From contig CM075765.1 of NCBI GenBank assembly GCA_037974665.1, positions 9,035,501-9,099,500 of the forward strand: 64,000 bases of DNA, given 5' to 3'. Below are positions 19,589 to 32,059 of this stretch, one piece after another; within the stretch, counting starts at the first letter, position 1; every line of letters starts with the position of its first letter. Source of the DNA: Ehretia macrophylla. Its lineage: Eukaryota; Streptophyta; Magnoliopsida; Boraginales; Ehretiaceae. The notes below the pieces were generated by a model. That model worked only from the letters and a program-made list of their open reading frames with translations. It had not been told where the DNA came from and did not search any database. The position numbers and the translations under genes are program-made.

Positions 19589-22560
19589 AAGGACTTGATG
19601 TTCATGTGATTACATATGTGTTTGCTTAAAGTTTCTAAAGTCTTGAGCACAAAAGAACAAGGAAAGAGTTTCAACATTTCTGAAAATGTTTCTGTCCACT
19701 GTTTTTGCGTGACTATTTTGGCACAGTAAATGTTGTTAGATTTGGCTGATTTTTGGATATGTTATGCTATAGAGATAGTAGAACATTTCATCCTCTAATA
19801 TGCATCTCCTAATTTCGTGGCTAAGGGTTTCAAAAAAAAATCAAAATCAGTAAGTTCACTGATTCTTGCGTAAAGTAGGATAGTTTGTGCAATTGTGTTC
19901 TAAGAGGCATAACTCAGTCAATTTAACTCTGAATTGAGTTTCGTTTGATTCTAAAACTATCTACACAAGGGATACGTCTCTGTAACATTTCAGAATTTTT
20001 TGAGAACTGTGGATAGACTAAATGAGTCAAAATAGTTGGTGCATGTGCAGCAGATTTATGATGGGTCATAAATTGAAAGCAATGACTAATTGGTTTGATT
20101 TTGGTTAAGTCTAATGGGCTTAAAAATCAGTGGGCTTTAGTCTAATAAGATTAGATGAGATTGTTTTTCTTAGTGAAGATCAAAATGAGCCTTGGAACTC
20201 AAATTGGGCCATAAAATTAACAAAGGATTTGTATTGGGCCTTATTGAACAAGTATGGACTTAAAATTGGTTTTATCTAGTTCTTTTGTATTTTTTAACAT
20301 GAGATGCTAAAATCTCAAGATATGAAACTTATTGCAAACACGCCTTTTATTTATTTAATGTATTGGATACATTAGTTTGTGTTAGCTTGCTTGTTTAGCT
20401 TTATTATTTATGTATATGATGCATATCCTATGCTTTATGAGTTTTATCTTACATTGTGATGTTGGATGATAAATGGTGAATTTGATCATGGACTTGGTTA
20501 ATGAATGGTTAATTAGTTGTAATTTCATTAGATGGCGTTGTAACGAATTATATCATTCATTAGTATGTAATTAAGACTTAAGTCTCGTTTTATTTTCTTG
20601 CAATTGAGAGAAATTTGTAGTGAGACATAATCTATGTAATTTCTACAAGAAGTTTGCAAGAAGACCATTGGAGACTTTCAAGGAGTTGGAGGTGCTTTGG
20701 ATCTTTGAAGAAATCAAGAAGACAAGACCAAAGAAGACATGTTGATGTGTTTGTTTAGGTTTTATTTTTGTCTTGATTTAATTCATAGTCCAAGTCCATG
20801 ATCCACCATGATGTATGATTTTGTATGTTTGTTTATTTATTTGCCTATATGTGATGTATGCTTGTAAATGAATTAATGTGCAAAGTGAGACCTAACTAAA
20901 TTCAAAATCTTCCTACGTGCAAACATATTAGATTGTAAATCGATAAAAGTGTTTATCGTTGCCCTCCATTATCCTAGGTTATATTTGCTCGATTGGGTAT
21001 GTCTTGGCTAACCCAAAGGTAGGAAGACATATTCCATGAAAGTATTATGTTTACTTAGCAAGCATAGTGATGTTGTGTTGTTCCAATATCACGAGGCCAA
21101 TAACGCACCAAAGCTGAGGTCCGGGATTCAAATTGTCACAACACTGTGACGGTGGGTATAATCTAACTAGATCACGTTTCCAATAATGCACCAAAGCTGA
21201 TGTTACGGTGATTTAAGGGCAAAATGACCATATCCTATATAGTGATATAGATAGTAATCGTTGCTAACTCTTTGTATGTTATTCCAATAATGCACCAAAG
21301 CTGAGGGGTATTCATATTAAAGAGAATCATGGTCATCTACTAATGAGTCTTTAATTAGATTCACGATCTCATTTAGGAAGTGTGAGATTCGATAAAATCA
21401 GTAGGAGGTATCATTTAATTAAAGGCCAAATTAAATGTTTTAACAAGTTGATGTCAACTAGCGATCTTATTTTCTGCATACGTTTATGGCTACAACTATG
21501 AACCCGTTGTTTTTTTAATTAACTAGATTTTATATCGCGTAACCGGACCAAACTTTTTGAATTAATGATTTCGTCTAAGAATTGTTCTTAGAAACTTAAT
21601 CAACTCTTAGAATTGTATGCTCCGTTATTTTTTATCTTGATAAAGTATCAAAACGAAAAGTTGTAGTACTTATAGTTGATAAGTAAAACAAATTAAATAT
21701 GCTAAGGATTTGTATTCTTTCATAGTTTGCATAAGGGTATGCAAGATGTAAAGAATATAATTCTAAACTAGCAAATGGTTTTGTAGTAAGCATATTTAAT
21801 GCATGATATTAAAAATAAAAATAAAATGGAATTCATTTTCATATTTGTATTTCCTCTTTGGTTAGTGGTAATGCAAAGAAGAAAAACAAAGAGAGATAAT
21901 TTCTATTAGTCAGTGGGAGCATATCTAAGAAGAAAATTAAGGATTGTATAGACATGTGTAAATGATGTTTTCATAGCCTTAAAACCGGACATTAAAAGAG
22001 GTTTTAATCCAAAGCATCTTTATAGCTTGAATGTCAAGGTTGTAAATCTACTATGAATTATAAATCTACTTTTTGTGATTGGTACTACTTTGTGGAATCT
22101 AGTAAAACATTGGTGTATGTGTTCGAGGATAGAATCTTAATCATAGTAGTACGCTTTCGAAAGCGTAGAATGTTTTCAGTGTTAGCAAATGAAACAAAAG
22201 TTGTTGCGTTAGCTAAAGACAATTTGTTTGGATGTCTTCTGGACATATTTTGTATTTTAAGGATTATACCTAAATGATATTAGGAATAAAATGTATATTC
22301 TTAAAGTTTGTAAAAACGCATTATGGTGTAGTCTTTATTATCTTAATGTGGACGAAAGAACGTATTGCAAACATATTGTCAACCGTTATAACCATCCACT
22401 AAATTTTAAGATTACTCAAATAATCAAAATTAATTATAGTTTCTACATGATTAGGTTTTTCTAATAATAAGATGATTATTAGGTTGGTTTGATCAACTTA
22501 TGCATCTTATATATTGGAAAGATAACCAAGTTATCCTTTGTTTGATAAAGGATTAAAACT
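19589..22560 (+). other. Angela leader/gag region, not readable
   Basis: No gag or protease motif survives. A word close to CCAATAATGCACCAAAGCTGAGG occurs three times (21097-21119, 21180-21200, 21284-21306). Short open frames such as 22053-22277 lack domains. Confidence 0.5.
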
Positions 22561-24739
22561 ACTAGGCTATTTGGATTAATACATGTTGATATATGTGGAG
22601 CTCTTTTGGAATAGGCTCGTATAGAAAAATATATTAGTACCTTATGATTAGATCATGGAGGTAAAATACTTAAGTACTATTTTGTTTGAGTATCTTAAAA
22701 TTTTGATATAGTATCGAATTAACAATGCCCGGTATACCACAATTAAATAGGGTTTTCTTAGTGAAGAAACCGTCCTTTGTTGGACATAGTACAACTATTG
22801 ATTAGTTTGACTAATCATTATATTTATTTGTGTGTCATGCTTTCCTTAATTTAATATTATATTGAATAGTAAATCCCTACTATTGCTAGAACTTTATATT
22901 TGATATAAGTTGGATAGCAACCAAGAATTAATTATGTTAATTTTGGGTTGTCCTACTTTTATTGAAAAGTTTTTAAAGGACTAGTGGGAGTTTTGGTTAA
23001 ATGTAATCTTATAGTAAATCCTAGTTTTGTAGGATATTTTCTATTTAATGATCAATGTCCATTGATCTATTATATTGTAATCTTTCTTGAAGAAAATGTT
23101 TTGTTCAAGAAGATGTTATTTTCTAATAAAATAGAAATTAAGAACGTATCCTCTAAAGCTATAAAATCACATAGACCAAAGTAATGAATCTATTCAATAA
23201 GGTCCAAGATGTGTCATCACACAAGATTTTTGCAAATCTAGTAGTGTATCTCATTCTTTAAAAGAATATAGTGATATCTTTTTGGAAGCACAAAAGTTGT
23301 TTTTGTATTTGAGATAATGATCAATTAGTTGATCCTACAATTTACAAAGAAACCGTATATTTGATATCCACTCCAAGAAACTATATAATGTAAAGCATAT
23401 TGATTGGACTCCATATACTTTAGCTTAATCTGGATATTGATCTCTGAGATAAATGTTGAAGTCAATGAAAAAGGTAATGACCTTTTATAGTTATATTGGC
23501 TTCTGAAAGATATCATCAAAGCCAAAGGGTTGACTACGATGAAGTCTTTTTACCAATAATTGTGCTTAAGTCTCTTTGTATTATGCTAGACATTATAGCA
23601 CATTGTGTTACTATATTAATGATTTGGATCAATGGATATGAGTAATATGTGCGTACTTGATAAATCAACTCGTGGATTTTTAAGTAAATTTTTTGGAATT
23701 GTTTCGTCCAATTCAAATGAGATTAAAGAGTTAGATTTCATTTAAAATGTAGATGAGCCTTGTGATTGAAAAAGAATAGTGGGAGCGCATCCACTTTTCT
23801 ATGATTGCAATAAAGATGACTTCAATATCATAGTTGATGATATGTGTGTTGGGATATTAATTATAGTCTAGTCATATTAAATGCACTCCATTTAGAACTT
23901 GTTGTTCGTATCTTGTGAATTTGTAGCTATAATGATAGTACAAATAGATTACTCGGCATATTCCTTATATTGTATATAAGAGTATTTTTGAAGGTGTTCA
24001 AGAAACTCTAGTTGCGTAGCAAATTCGTATTCAAAGTTATAGTAACTTCATATTTGTTATACTATGTACAAGACTTGACATTGCGTAAACTGTAAAGTGT
24101 TACGAGTAAATATCAGTCCAATCCAGGTTTCGGAATGGTGGATAAAATTGAAGTATATTCTTAAGTACTTGGGAAGCACTAAAGATATATTTTAGTTCAT
24201 GGAGGAGGTAAATTCCGTAGTGACATATTTACTAGTCCAGATTCTTAATCTGAATCTTATAATATAATGTCTAGGTTAGGGTTCATGTTTATTTGTAGTG
24301 GGAGCTCAACAAGTTAGAAAGGTTCTGAAAAAATTGTAGATTTCATTATATAACTCATGTTTTTTGTGATATGTAATATTACGAAAGAAGTTGCTTGGAT
24401 CGAGAAAATCATACGAGTTGGTTATGGTTCCTACCGTTAAGTTGTGATGCTTTTGGCTATGACTATTCGGAGCTACTACACAAGCTTGTGGAACTCAGGT
24501 CTCACTGTATGTCCAAACATTTGGAGAAATATTTTCATCTTCATGCGTTGTATCTGTAGCCAATAATCATATTGAGATATATCTTTACAAAAACCGGCCA
24601 CATCTCTCGATGTAGCTAACCCACTAACCGTAGCTATGAATCTGTCACAGCTAGGTCCTCGTTTTGAGAAGATGGATATGAGATATCATTATTTGTTGTA
24701 CTAATACTATGTTGTATAACATTAGTGCAAGTGAGAGAT
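22561..24739 (+). pseudogene. Angela-like copia pol relic (integrase, RT, RNase H)
   Basis: Only islands are readable, with stops and frame changes throughout. Integrase islands are LLGLIHVDICGAL-like near 22565-22605 and a DHGGKYLS block near 22653-22678 (normally SDRGGEYLS). An RT island YDEVFLPIIVLKS lies near 23535-23575 (normally YEETFSPVAMLKS). RNase H islands are near 24120-24330 (KYILKYLGSTKD) and 24390-24640, where words of the usual HILRRFHLIRE and ADPLTK stretches are distorted. The order is that of Ty1/copia (INT-RT-RH). The decay is much deeper than in the LTRs. Confidence 0.6.
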
Positions 24740-26936
24740 TGTTAGAGATATGCCCTAATACTACATATTTGGATGACATATATTGGGGGATTTTGACATT
24801 AACTTGTACATTATGGCATCTATGTCTATATATGTGTGTTTTCATATTGACATAATTAGCTCATTCATATTCTCCTTCTTTTATGGGTATGAATGAGTCC
24901 CTAGTATTTTCAATAGAGGAATGTATTTTAAAAACGTTTAGAATATGTTGCATATTCCCTTAATATGATAAATACTTAAAGTATTTACAGTCCTTAGATT
25001 ATTTGATTGGGACTTCAATAATCTATTACGGACTATCACATGTGTTATTACCTTTAATTAATATAGGGATATTAATGATAAAGGATGGTGAGCCACTTGC
25101 CATAACAGCATAGGAATGCGACTAACAAACATGTAAGTGACTATTAGTTGAATAGTTCACTAAATGTGACATGAATAACAAATTACATGACTTCAGATTA
25201 ATAATTTGTTATTCGTTGTGATTATGCATGTAATCCTTAGACTTGAGATATTACGACTGTCATATGTATTGAGGTTTGATTCAAGCGTTTGAATAATGCC
25301 TGTCTCGATAAACGAGATAAGATACGTCCTCACGCAATTTTATTCTTCCTATATAGTGATTGATAGGTAGTGGTCAAGATAGGATCCATTGACCTCCGGC
25401 GTTAGGCGATGTCCTATGCGATCTAAGATTGGTTATTAAATGAGGAAATCCTTGGCCAAGGTATAAATGATGGAGAAAGGGTTTTTCCATGTGTCATCTC
25501 TCATTCCACCATTTGGATCTATGTATCGTTTCGAGTCTATGAACTTAATCGGATCATTGGTCTTGCTCGACGGGACAATTAATAGAAGGATTGGATTATA
25601 CGATAATCGGCGACCATAAATAGATTCACTTGAATAAGACTTCATTGCTTTATAAACTATTTTGATACGTTGGTAGCTAGAACGTCACTCAAGAACTCTG
25701 AAGGTATTTTGAAAATGACAGGAGATATTCTCTAAACAAATCAAATAGTTTGATTAACATTGAAAGTGTTCAACGTTTCTTCAATGCTATATAGCGGTGA
25801 ATTTAGAAAGTCACACACAATAATGCATAGTGAATGTTTTTTCCTATTGAGCTTGGTTTAGTTTCTCTTGAATTATTAAAGTGTTAATAATTACGTTAAT
25901 TTTCTCTTGAATTGTTAAAGTGTTAACAATTATATTTTATTTCTCTTATATTGTTAAGGAGTTAACAATAGTGTAATTGACCTTTTAAAAGTTATTGAGG
26001 TTAATATGCAATTATTATTAAGTGTTGGGGCTAATGTGAAAATATGAAAAAGGTTATTTTCATAATTTTAACTAATTGTGATTAGGTTGAATATTTAAAT
26101 ACATTAGTGAAAAAATACTACAATAAAAGAAACAAAAGATGGCAACTTTGTCATATTTTCTTTTCTAACAAAGAGACAAAACAACATAACCTTAATTCAA
26201 GGAAGGTTGTCTTCTCTTTTATTTTAAAAGAGAGACAAGACAACAAAAGAAAAGGAAGACTTGTCTTCTTTGCCTTGAAGACTCCACACGTTGGAGAAAG
26301 AAAAAGATGAAGAAGAATTGTCTTCTTCTTCAACCAAGAGAAGAGTTGTCTTTTTCACTCTTTCCAAGTCTCCATGGCTGAAAAACTATGAGAAAAAACG
26401 CAGCAAGAAGAAAGAGAGGAAAAAGTATTTTCTTCTTCATCTTCTTGAGAGAACCATGGCTGAAAAATGAAGATGAACTAGATGAACTTGTCTTCTCTTC
26501 TTCTTCATAAAAATGCAGCCAAAGAAAGGGAGAAGAAGGAAATGGTTTTGCTCTCTTCCTCACAAACAAGCTCATAAATCTTCCATGGTTGTCTAGTACA
26601 AAACGACCACAGAAATGGAGAAGTCATTCTTTGCTCATGTGGACAGACTAGAGCTCTTGTGTTTTCAAGGGATAGTGTCTTCTATCAAGTGATAAGAAAT
26701 TTCAGATTCATGCCTCCTATGAGTTGTCTACAAGAGGTATCTCCTACTTCTATCACTTGTCAATATATATATTTGCTATATATATGTTTTGCATATGTTA
26801 ATCACATGATATCAATATTAGAGTTTTATATGAACATTATGCTTTGAAATTCCAGAAAGTTTTGAACTTCATGTTATGCTTCCGCTCGATTCTTAAAGAG
26901 ATGATGTTCATAGCTCTAAATATAAATGATCCTTCA
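24740..26936 (+). repeat. 3' LTR of Angela-like element
   Basis: It starts TGTTAGAGATATGCCCTAATAC after the purine tract and ends GATCCTTCA. It shares the identical 344-bp tract with the 5' LTR and differs from it elsewhere, including an extra ATTTTCAAT-like insertion near 24905. Confidence 0.85.
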
Positions 26937-28393
26937 GATTGCTTGTGTGAGAGATCTAACCTTTTTAACCTATCGACATACTTTTTGATTCCATTATGTG
27001 CTAGGATCCTTATACTCACTTTCTTCACATTTATCACAAAGATAAAACACTAAGCAAACACAAGAAGAAAACTAGTTCACTATGAACTAGTATCAAATAC
27101 TCACCAGTATGAGTAAATTAGTAATTACACAATACTTTATGGAACATCAATATCAAGTCTTACGCAATCCTAGAGGTTCTATTGCAACAAATGCATATCT
27201 CTGGATATGGACCTATTGAGCTGGTCACTGCCATCTCATGCATAGGTGAGTGTTCCACAGTCACTTCTTTTTATGACACAGAGCCATGATGTCTATGTAC
27301 TAGGTCTCGCCATGATTTTTAAGATCTTTAGCATAGGCGATGGCTAATTAGTGGACACAATAGATCGTCATTGCCCATCTAGCAACTGACTCATCTCAAG
27401 TCCATCATAATCTCTCGAGCCATACTTCCCATTACATAGCTATTGAGCATGCCACACAGCTCAATTTCCACAGTTGACAATGCTATGCATATTTGCTTCT
27501 TGCCATTACACAAAGTAGTGTCGTTGACCAACAAGATAACATATTAAGAGGTAACTTTACACTCATTTAGGTCACTACCCAAGTTAGCGCATGTGGTTCT
27601 CTTTCAAAAGAGATCAACACTTCAATGGCATAGGCAACATCTAAATTGTCTTTCAGATACCTCAAGATCCTTTTGACAATGCTCCAACAAGCTTGTCTAA
27701 GAATTTGATTGATAACAACAAATCAATTCCATGGCAAAAATGAATATCTAGCCATGTACATACCACAATATATATAGGGCTTCTCATGGTGCTTGACTAA
27801 GGAACATTTTGATCTCATCAATCTATTCTGGCATTGGGGACATACCCCTCGGCTTAGGCTTTCTCCCTTAGTTATATGAGCATCTATGGGTTTGTAGACT
27901 TGTGTGTGGAGTTACTCAAGAACTTGCTTGACATATGACTCTTGCAACGAAAACAAGAATCTTAGATTGACGCCTATGGATCTTGACTCTTAACACACAA
28001 TTTACTCCACCAATGTCCTTCATCCCACACAATTAAGGACAACTAACCACTTCCTAATAGTGATTATATACTTCTTGTCATTTCTGATCAATAACATCAT
28101 CTATCTAGAAAGATAGAATCACATATCTACTCTCAGATCAATTGACATACACACAGATGTCTTATTGAACTATTTAAAGATCATACACAATGAATTCTTC
28201 CTGCATTTCTCCACTAAGAAACATCCCTTTACATCCACCTAATGTAAATCACCTTTACATCCACCTGATGTAATTCGAGGTTCAATTAGATGACTTGATC
28301 AGAAATGGATAGATTTAGGCAAACCTAACAATGACGAAAAAAGGTTTGCATGCAAGTTATACCCTCAATTTTGGGTTCAACTTTATCTGATAT
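26937..28393 (-). pseudogene. Old minus-strand copia pol relic (RT, RNase H)
   Basis: Minus-strand islands are LELHQVDVK (RT, about 28283-28257) followed by a short duplicated piece, MKDIGGVNCVLRVKI near 28030-27985, EEIDEIKMF-like wording with several stops near 27830-27800, and SKKQICIALSTVE (RNase H) near 27500-27465. These are the conserved blocks of a Ty1/copia RT-RNase H. It is the target into which the Angela-like element jumped, and it ends abruptly at the Sirevirus LTR at 28394. Confidence 0.6.
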
Positions 28394-30094
28394 TGTTAGT
28401 CCTTGATAACCTAAGAGGGGGGGGGGGGGGGGCGGGTGAATTAGGTTGTTTGGGAAGGTTAAGCAATTTAAAAATTCTTAATGTGGAAATGATGTCTAGC
28501 AAAAATTAATAATATCTTCGAAGTTCTTGTAGGCAATTTATCAAACACTTAGTGAGCACACAAGTATATAACACTAGATAAGCAATTAGAACTTCAAGAA
28601 TTAAACTCCAAGTAAATAAATCAACGATTATCGAACAATCAATATGAGCAATATCCACAAGAAGGTAAATGACTTGAAAATAAAGAGAGTATAGTAAGAG
28701 AAGTCAAACACGATGATTTTCAAGTGGTTCGCACTCCCGGAGGCTTAGTCCACCACCTAAGGTCATCCATTCCCTTAGGATTTAACTACTTTTCACTAAG
28801 ATACTTCTTCAAATGTTGGTGAAGCAAAAACCAACTACAATTACTCTTGAGTCCACAAGAGTTACACGAGCTCCTTCAAGTGTAAGTGAAGCTCAACCTA
28901 CTAATCTCTCTTCCTTTGAGTCCACAAAGGATTACAATACTTCTTCTCACAATGATTCTCTCAATCTATGTGCAAGAGTGTAATACAATGAATGTGTAAA
29001 AATATGAATGAGAATAACAACTCCTATTTGAGTTTGATATTACAATTGAGGAACACTTTGAATGCTCAAAGATATGAAAGTGATAGCTCAAGATTTCTCA
29101 ATGAAAATTGATAAGAAAAACTCTTTGAATTTGCTTGAAAAATGAAGATTGAAGCTTGGAAAGATGTTTTGAAATGGTGAGAGAGCATGGCTTAAAAAGA
29201 GGGAAAAGTTAAACACAAAACGGATATAAAGCATAAATCTCGAATTTTTTCGTTAAGCCATCCGGTCGCTGTGCCCTTTATTCGGTCGACCGGATGGGGC
29301 AAGTAATGCTAGAACCAGAGCTCTCTACCGGTCGTTGTGGCCTTCATCTGGTCAACCGGATGAGGCTAGTAACGCCCAGATGGTCAAAATGCTGAAAAGC
29401 CATTTTATTTGAGCCCCAAAATAATTTATTTAATGGTAAAGCATTTGGGCACTTTTAAGGGCACTTATACAAAGGTGTTTCTAGCATTTTTAACATCTCA
29501 AAACATTTTCAAAACTCTTAAAAAGATTTAGAATGATTTTATCGCACAAGAGTTTGAAATCCAAAAAGTATGTTTTTCAAAGATGAATTCGAAATGATCT
29601 TTTTTTTTTTTTGAAAATATTTGATCGAAAGATATTTTGCGAATATGAAAAATCTTTTGTGAAAAACCTTTTTGGAGAAATTATGAGCTACACAAATCAT
29701 ACTTAGACAAACAACTTTCTTAATGTCGGTACCCCTTATGTCGCCACGTCTCCTTCCATGTAACTCTCTTTTTATCGTCGAGTCTTCAACTCTATAATTT
29801 TGGGCTAACAAATCTGTTTCTTTGGGTCTTCATAACTTGATATCCCACAAGAGACTTCATTTGAATGAAACAAGACATAAGATTACCTTTTAGGCTTTGA
29901 TACAGATTCTAATTGGGCTTTGACTTTGATCCAATAACTTTTCAAGCCTTTGATTCTTTTGAATAGATCCATGCTGATGTGTGCTTGCTTTGTTGGATTT
30001 GAATGACTTACCCAAAATACAAAGATAGTACTAAATCATAATTAAGATGTTTTGTCATTATCAAAATAAAGATTATAAGTTTTTTAGGCCAACA
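28394..30094 (-). repeat. 3' LTR of Sirevirus unit A
   Basis: The plus strand reads TGTTAGTCCTTGATAACC at 28394 and ...TTAGGCCAACA at 30094. It matches 36917-38603 along its length. The purine tract (AAAAAGGGGGAGAT on the minus strand, 30108-30095) precedes it. A G16 run lies at 28417-28432 and a palindrome cluster at 29259-29384. The minus-strand open frame at 29539-29811 lies inside the LTR and has no domain. Confidence 0.85.
29259..29384. repeat. Palindrome-rich tract in Sirevirus LTR
   Basis: Several copies of a CCGGTCGACCGG-type palindrome and its half CCGGTCG/CGACCGG, alternating with AGTAACGCC words. Confidence 0.7.
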
Positions 30095-30108
30095 ATCTCC
30101 CCCTTTTT

Positions 30109-30535
30109 TATGGTGACAAAACATTAAAATTAGTAAGCATGAAATAGTTGAATTTGAAAAAAATAAAACTTGATTTGAGGTCTCCTCCTCAATTTGAGAT
30201 TGATTGAATCAATAGCTTGCACTTGAAAAGCCAGTTCCCCATGAAAAAGTGCATAGTTTTATAAAGTATATTCATACACTTATTTTTCTCTTTTCATGCT
30301 TGAATTCAACATACCTTTTTTCCCCCTATTTCACATCAACAAAATATAAATCTCATAACATAGAAGAACAAATAGTCATAAGAGGAGTTGCAACTAAAAA
30401 GAATGTAATGCATTAAAGAACCAGAATATCCAAACAATGTGAAAACAAAATGAAAATGCAGAGGAGTATTTGATGCAAGTAAAACAGGAAAGCTGAAAAG
30501 TTGTTTGGAAAAACAAATCACAAGGCATCCACAAA
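30109..30535 (-). other. Non-coding spacer between extra ORF and 3' LTR of unit A
   Basis: Matches 38618-39057 in unit B. No motif beyond C-rich/T-rich tracts (purine-rich on the minus strand) near 30320-30328. The minus-strand open frame at 30336-30521 has a counterpart in unit B (38858-39043), but both are translated spacer. Confidence 0.5.
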
Positions 30536-31603
30536 CTAAGAACCAAGATGGTGGTCATGTAAGGCTTTCAACATCTGCTCCATACTATCCAAACGAACAT
30601 CTTGAGCATCAAGATGAGCAATGATTTTATCATGAGTGGAGGATTGAGAGGAAGATGATCTAGCTCTGCGAGAGCTACCAAGACCACTTCTACTAGCGCC
30701 TTGTCTTTCCATAGGATCTCTAAAGGTATCGGGATCAATATCAATAGATTCAAACACAATAAGATCATCGCTTGTATCATCATCAATGTCAAGAACTTGG
30801 GTATTATATATCTTCAACTTTTAACGGGTGACGCTAGTGAGATTGGGAAGGTATGATCTAGCACTTATAGACTCAAACTTTTGATCTCATGGAACATCTA
30901 ACAACTCAAAGAGATGTGTTAAGGGCACTCCATAAACAAGTTGGTTTTCGGCTTCTTTGGTGTGGATGATATGGTTGACAATAATGTATGGAAGATTGAT
31001 TCTCTTGGCTTTATACATCAAATACATTAACAACCTAGTGAATTTCGGAATAGAACCATCCTTAACTTCCCTCTGAATAATAACTTCATGAAGAATGTAA
31101 AACAAGAGCTTCTTTTTCAGAGTGATTTCCTTCTTCTTAGGATATTGATTGCTAATCCTTCCTGTTACTTCCCATAAGAATTCTATAACCTTTGCTTCTA
31201 AATCATCATGAATGACTTCCGGCATACCTTTGTAGGAATAAAACTTAGTCCCTTGATTTGGAATTCCAAAACCTCTAGCAAAATCACTAACAGAAAATTC
31301 TAACACCCTATCCTTAACTTGGCTTTTCAACTTCATGGTGTTAAAATCTAAATTAGCATAATAGTAGAATTCACGAATCCAAGAAGTACAACCTTTGTTC
31401 TCAAACCTTAACATAGGAAGCCAACCTTGAGCATCTAGGAGCCTTATAATTCTAGTACCATTAAGCAAAGTAGGAGGTTCCAAAATCTTACCCCATAAGA
31501 TGTTTTGTTGAGAGAAAGCGTCGGGATTGACAATGATTTGAGGATCGGATGATGATGATTTTCCCGTCTTGCATTTTTTTGAGTCAGCTCTTGGTGGTGC
31601 CAT
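30536..31603 (-). pseudogene. Sirevirus extra ORF downstream of pol ('putative plant transposon protein' type), unit A
   Basis: The likely start is MAPPRADSKK at 31603. A Lys/Ser-rich N-terminus is followed by a globular region with ILEPPTLLNGTRIIRLLDAQ, GWLPMLRFENKGCTSWIREF and DFARGFGIPNQG. This resembles the plant family often called 'putative plant transposon protein' (Pfam Transposase_32). The C-terminus is acidic, then Ser/Arg-rich (GLGSSRRARSSSS), then a short helix. No clear membrane segment is seen, so calling it envelope-like rests only on position. A TGA (30889-30887) and a TAA near 30825 interrupt it where unit B has Arg and Gln codons. The function is unknown. Confidence 0.6.
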
Positions 31604-31893
31604 TGAGAATGTGTAAAAATTTGAAGCTTTTATAAGAAGATTGTCTTTGAGGAATTTCATTGAACACCTTGCAAGCAAGGATTTTGAAAGCTTTTCTTTT
31701 GAAGTTTTTTGAAGATTTTGATGATGCAAAAACAATGTTTTGATGATAGAAAAGTGTTGTGAAGCAATTAGTGATGAAAAGATAGTAGATTTGAGGAGTT
31801 GAAATAGAAGAGGTAGAGAAAAATAGAGAGAATTTGAAGTTTAGTAGGAAAGATTTTGAAAAAATGAAGCAAAAACCGTGCTCTTATTAGCAC

Positions 31894-32016
31894 GATCCGG
31901 TCGTTAGGCTCTTGATCTGAGCGCCCGGATGACAGCAGTAACGCCCGACAGTAGTACTTCATCCGGTCGTTGCATGCTTCATCCGGTCGACTGGATGAAT
32001 GCAATAACTCCCGGAT
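31894..32016. repeat. Palindrome-rich tract between pol and extra ORF, unit A
   Basis: Four or five copies of ATCCGGTCG/CGACCGGAT in alternating orientation, including CCGGTCGACTGG, interleaved with AGTAACGCCCG and TGCATGC words. The same type of cluster is in the LTR. Confidence 0.7.
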
Positions 32017-32059
32017 CCCTTATTTTCTAAAAAAATACAGTTTTTCAAAAATTCAAGTG

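Larger units (their letters stand above)
17402..26936 (+). mobile_element. Angela-like Ty1/copia retrotransposon, long LTRs, coding region decayed
   Basis: LTRs of 2173 bp (17402-19574) and 2197 bp (24740-26936) start TGTTAGAGATATGCCCTAA, the Angela-type start, and end GATCCTTCA. A perfect tRNA-Met primer site (TGGTATCAGAGC, 19577-19588) follows the 5' LTR after two bases. The purine tract AAGTGAGAGAT precedes the 3' LTR. Flanks are GATTT (17397-17401) and GATTG (26937-26941), a 5-bp duplication with one change. The inside is so decayed that only blocks of integrase, RT and RNase H can be read. Confidence 0.85.

Noticed and set aside
30568..30792. 74-codon minus-strand Leu/Ile-rich frame, also at 39102-39314, looking like a membrane protein
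   Set aside because: It is the +1 phase of the acidic Asp-rich tail of the Sirevirus extra ORF; Asp codons read as Ile/Leu/Met codons.
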